From positions 54,130,165 through 54,194,164 of the forward strand of contig CM037777.1 in NCBI GenBank assembly GCA_021229015.1: a stretch of DNA of 64,000 nucleotides, written 5' to 3'. This stretch comes from Solen grandis (lineage: Eukaryota; Mollusca; Bivalvia; Adapedonta; Solenidae). Shown in pieces: positions 61,051 through 64,000 of this stretch (its first letter is position 1; each line of letters begins with the position of its first letter). Below the pieces are notes generated by a model. That model saw nothing but the letters and a program-made list of their open reading frames with translations. It was not told where the DNA came from and did no database searches. The position numbers and the translations under genes were made by a program.

Positions 61051-62520
61051 ATACACCATATTAAACTTGCATATGCTAGGTCAAATAAAATTGAAGCTGG
61101 AACCTGTACATAACAACAGCACAGCAAGTCGGGACATTATACGTCCGAATGATTAGCAACTTTAAAGAAAGTACAGTTGTGTATAAGAGTAAGAACAATG
61201 AGTTTTCTTACGTTTTTTTACAAAACAGCACGCCAATATCAATACTCAGATCAAGATTAAAGAAATTCCGTTGCATAATAAAGGAGAAGTTAATTGCAAA
61301 AAAATACACAAAGGTCAATAGCACCAAAACAAAAAATAATACAAGTTATCTATCCTCTCAACAATTGCGCATTAATATAACCCTTGTAAGCATGAAGAAA
61401 TACCACTGAATGATTAAGGAGTTGTCCGCACAAGCAGTTGATTACGGAGGGACAGACGGACAGACAGACGCCACGTGCCACACTATAATACATGGTTGGT
61501 GTTAATACTTTAGTGTGTGTTTACATGAAACCATTGATGCAACCAGTATCATGCACTGACCAGTCATCCCACAGAGTCATGGCTTTTCTGGCATGCCGAA
61601 ATTTGTAAGAGTAAGACTGCTTTCTTTTCATTCTGGGGTCTCAAAATGTGACTGTCTGATTATTACAGTTGAGACTCGGTATGTCGACATCGCGAGTCTC
61701 GATATTGATATATCTCGACATTCTTTAAAAGTCCCGACTTTTTTCTTTATTAAGAGATATATAAAACCCATTCTAATCTCGGCATTTTGTAACTCGAAAT
61801 TTTTTTTATATGTCGACGTATTTCTTTGGTTCCGATGGGTAAATTCTCACCTAAAACTATGTGTTTATCTCGACACGTGCCGAAACGCTCACGGACGTGC
61901 GAATGTTCAGTGTTGCCGCAGTAAGTTTTCACATTTTCGTAGATTATGTCCCCAATCACCGCAAGTAGTGTCAATTAAAATGTTGCAAATTGTAATGTTT
62001 GGAAATGAAGATACAATCACTCTTCAAAAAAACTTGTTTCAAGAACACAATCCAATTGATTTTTTTTTCAGGAATGGCCCTGCTAAAAGTTATGAGAACA
62101 GTTTCATACTCTTTAACACTTCGAAAATAAAATTACTTGGCTTTATCTATTCTAAAACATGACATGTATTTTTAACATTTGATGTGTTCGAGATATAAAA
62201 TTATTGAAGTTCGTGTAATAAAATGCATATATGCTGACGCTATATACACGACTATTTAAGTATCATTTTTTATCATTTTTATTTTAGGATTTAAACGGAT
62301 AGAATGAATCATTTGTGTTGTTTGACCTTACCAAATCCATCTCTGTCATCTTCCAAAGTCCGTTCTAATTCCGGATTATTCAATATAATCTTAATATTTT
62401 AGGTTGAAGTATTACATGTTATTCAATGTGATAGATAGGAACACAAATAAATGTATATATGGACTATATAAAACATGAATTGCTATTGAACAAACAATTG
62501 AATGAAAAAAAAGATCGCTC
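61051..62520. other. No gene; dispersed-repeat remnants
   Basis: A block at about 61430-61475 is rich in GACAGACGGACAGACAG words seen in dispersed invertebrate repeats. At 61666 the sequence CAGTTGAGACTCGGTATGTC, preceded by TA, looks like the left end of another pogo/Tc1-like element, but I find no matching right end. The open frame of 189 codons at 61593-62162 spans this repeat and I do not consider it a gene. Confidence 0.4.
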
Positions 62521-62534
62521 TTTTAGTAATATAG

Positions 62535-63850
62535 GCTAGAAGAAGTCCCGCGAAATCGCGGGAATGTATTTAAATGTTGGGATTCGTCAGAACAGATTTG
62601 AGTTATATTGTGTGTCAGTACATGTATCTAATCAGAGGATAGGGTCCATGGGTTTCACAAAAATTACACGGCCTAGATGGCGGTGGGCTGTAAAACCTAG
62701 TGGTGTGGGTTTGATCCCCACTGCGGTTGGGTACGGTCTATATGATGAATGACTTACATTTTCTTTCTAATGGTCATTTATATTCCACCGCTGTACTTAT
62801 TCAACTACAGAGATACGTGCTAAAGTTTCAGGGCTGTCAGAATCGCGGGAAATAAATGTTAGGTGAAGTGGTCATCTGTAAGCCTTTAGCAGCGTTAAAT
62901 AATTCAAATAAGATATAAAAAAAAAGTGTAATTATGTTAATATTAGATTAAATGGAAGTTTGTAATACTTTTATATTTTTTGTGATATACAAATATGAAA
63001 ATAATATATTATATATTTTTTAATCTTATCATATTTTTATAGAATGGGAATGCAAGTTTGTCTCAATGCATTACCCCACCCACTTCACTTCGATCATATT
63101 ATTGTAAGTACAACGTTAGTCTGAATTTCAAATAATGTTGTAAAATCAGTATTTCATTTTAAACATTCATGTTTTAAAACATTACCAAAGCCTTTAGACC
63201 ATATTATTGCTGTAAACAATATTTATCAGTTGATGCTTTTTCCTACGATCATACCGGAAGTAAACAAAGTTATATTTAAACAGCTTTTCACGTGCTATTA
63301 AAACCACCATAGGTATTTAAATTGAATTTTAATTAATATAATTATTATGAAAGAATGATATTGTGTCAAGGTTGAATGCCAGATTTGAAGTATTACAAAT
63401 ATTTGTGCCGATTAGGCTATTCATTTCATATTCATAAAGAGACCCGCAAAATCAACTTTTACTTTCACTTTGAAATTAACTTGAGCCGTGATCATTATGT
63501 GTAGGTTTGTATTCACACATTTCCTCTTCAGTCATCAGCAATGAAAATGGTGCTGGCTGTTGTGTTTTTTTCCCGATGATTTGTTAGAGTAATGTTATTG
63601 ATCCAGGTGGAATTCATGTTGAAGAAAAAAATACGGTCGGTTGCAAAAAAAAAAAACAGTTTATATTTCCGCTTTAAATTTTTGAAAGATTACGATGTGT
63701 ATTGACAAATTATACGTCACACAACAATTGATTTCATTTAATAATTATGTTTTCTCTTAAAAATCAAGAGTCCCGACGGAAGGAATCCCTTGCTAAGTTT
63801 TGGTGTTATCTGGATCGCGGGAATGCGTTCGTGTCGAACAATTACAGCTT
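62535..63850. repeat. Dispersed motif with CGCGGGAA, three occurrences
   Basis: TCCCGCGAAATCGCGGGAAT, a short perfect hairpin, occurs at about 62546. AATCGCGGGAAAT follows at about 62842 and GGATCGCGGGAATGCG at about 63813. Such GC-rich words in AT-rich DNA suggest fragments of one dispersed repeat. The rest of 62750-64000 shows nothing coding. Confidence 0.35.
62668..62745 (+). repeat. tRNA-like (SINE head) fragment
   Basis: GCCTAGATGGCGGTGGGCTG and GTGGGTTTGATCCCCACTG give weak box A and good box B with a pairing T-arm. The sequence after it is not a tRNA acceptor stem. It is best explained as a SINE head. Confidence 0.5.
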
Positions 63851-64000
63851 AGATACGGAAAGGACCGAAAATGCCCGAAATGAAATGGCCAACAGCCATG
63901 AAGTTGCCTAAGCTAAGGGCTAATTAATTGTACTGCTTAAACATCATGCTTTTCACGTGTACCTTGTGCTACATCGTGGTATATACGCACGTCAGATGAC

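Noticed and set aside
61593..62162. Open frame of 189 codons
   Set aside because: It spans a dispersed-repeat end (CAGTTGAGACTCGG) and AT-rich DNA, has atypical composition and no recognisable domain.

Overview
This window is eukaryotic, AT-rich and intron-rich. It looks like nuclear genome sequence from a lophotrochozoan, most likely a bivalve mollusc. That placement is inferred from the repeats: a tRNA-derived SINE with a mollusc-like body, long elements carrying the motif GGAGTTATTGCCC, several SINE-like tRNA heads, and a receptor phosphatase with an EGF-repeat ectodomain. No species can be named from the sequence alone.

The only host gene I can support is one multi-exon gene on the + strand, 14001-43444. 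It encodes a receptor-type protein tyrosine phosphatase (RPTP). I could join 25 coding exons with a continuous reading frame (980 codons plus stop; the 5' end is lost in a 100-N assembly gap). In order they encode seven EGF-like repeats (one 8-cysteine repeat per phase-1 exon), one transmembrane helix, a juxtamembrane segment, a first phosphatase domain (D1) with WPD and [10 protein letters not shown] intact, and a strongly diverged second domain (D2) that keeps CX5R but has lost other catalytic landmarks. A stop codon and a poly(A) signal follow.

Layout. 1-13900: no recognisable host gene; a 3.3-kb array of a 42-bp minisatellite (4276-7568), a second minisatellite (about 11335-11965), a reverse-strand SINE (about 12640-12830) and a dead PIF/Harbinger transposase fragment (about 13109-13420). 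13901-14000: gap. 14001-43444: the RPTP gene, whose introns hold a 1.25-kb element with terminal inverted repeats, MITEs, a foldback sequence, a roughly 370-bp tandem array with tRNA-like boxes, a full SINE and scattered tRNA-like fragments. 43445-47700: MITE, minisatellite with a nested element, other repeats. 47850-61050: a retrotransposon graveyard with non-LTR (LINE) fragments of at least two lineages, one with RNase H and interrupted by a reverse-strand LINE 3' end, and one with ORF1, endonuclease and reverse transcriptase. 61050-64000: repeat fragments, no gene.

The phosphatase would act at the plasma membrane: the EGF repeats as a ligand- or matrix-binding ectodomain, D1 removing phosphate from tyrosine, D2 probably regulatory. 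The retroelement open frames are all broken and are annotated as mobile elements, not genes.
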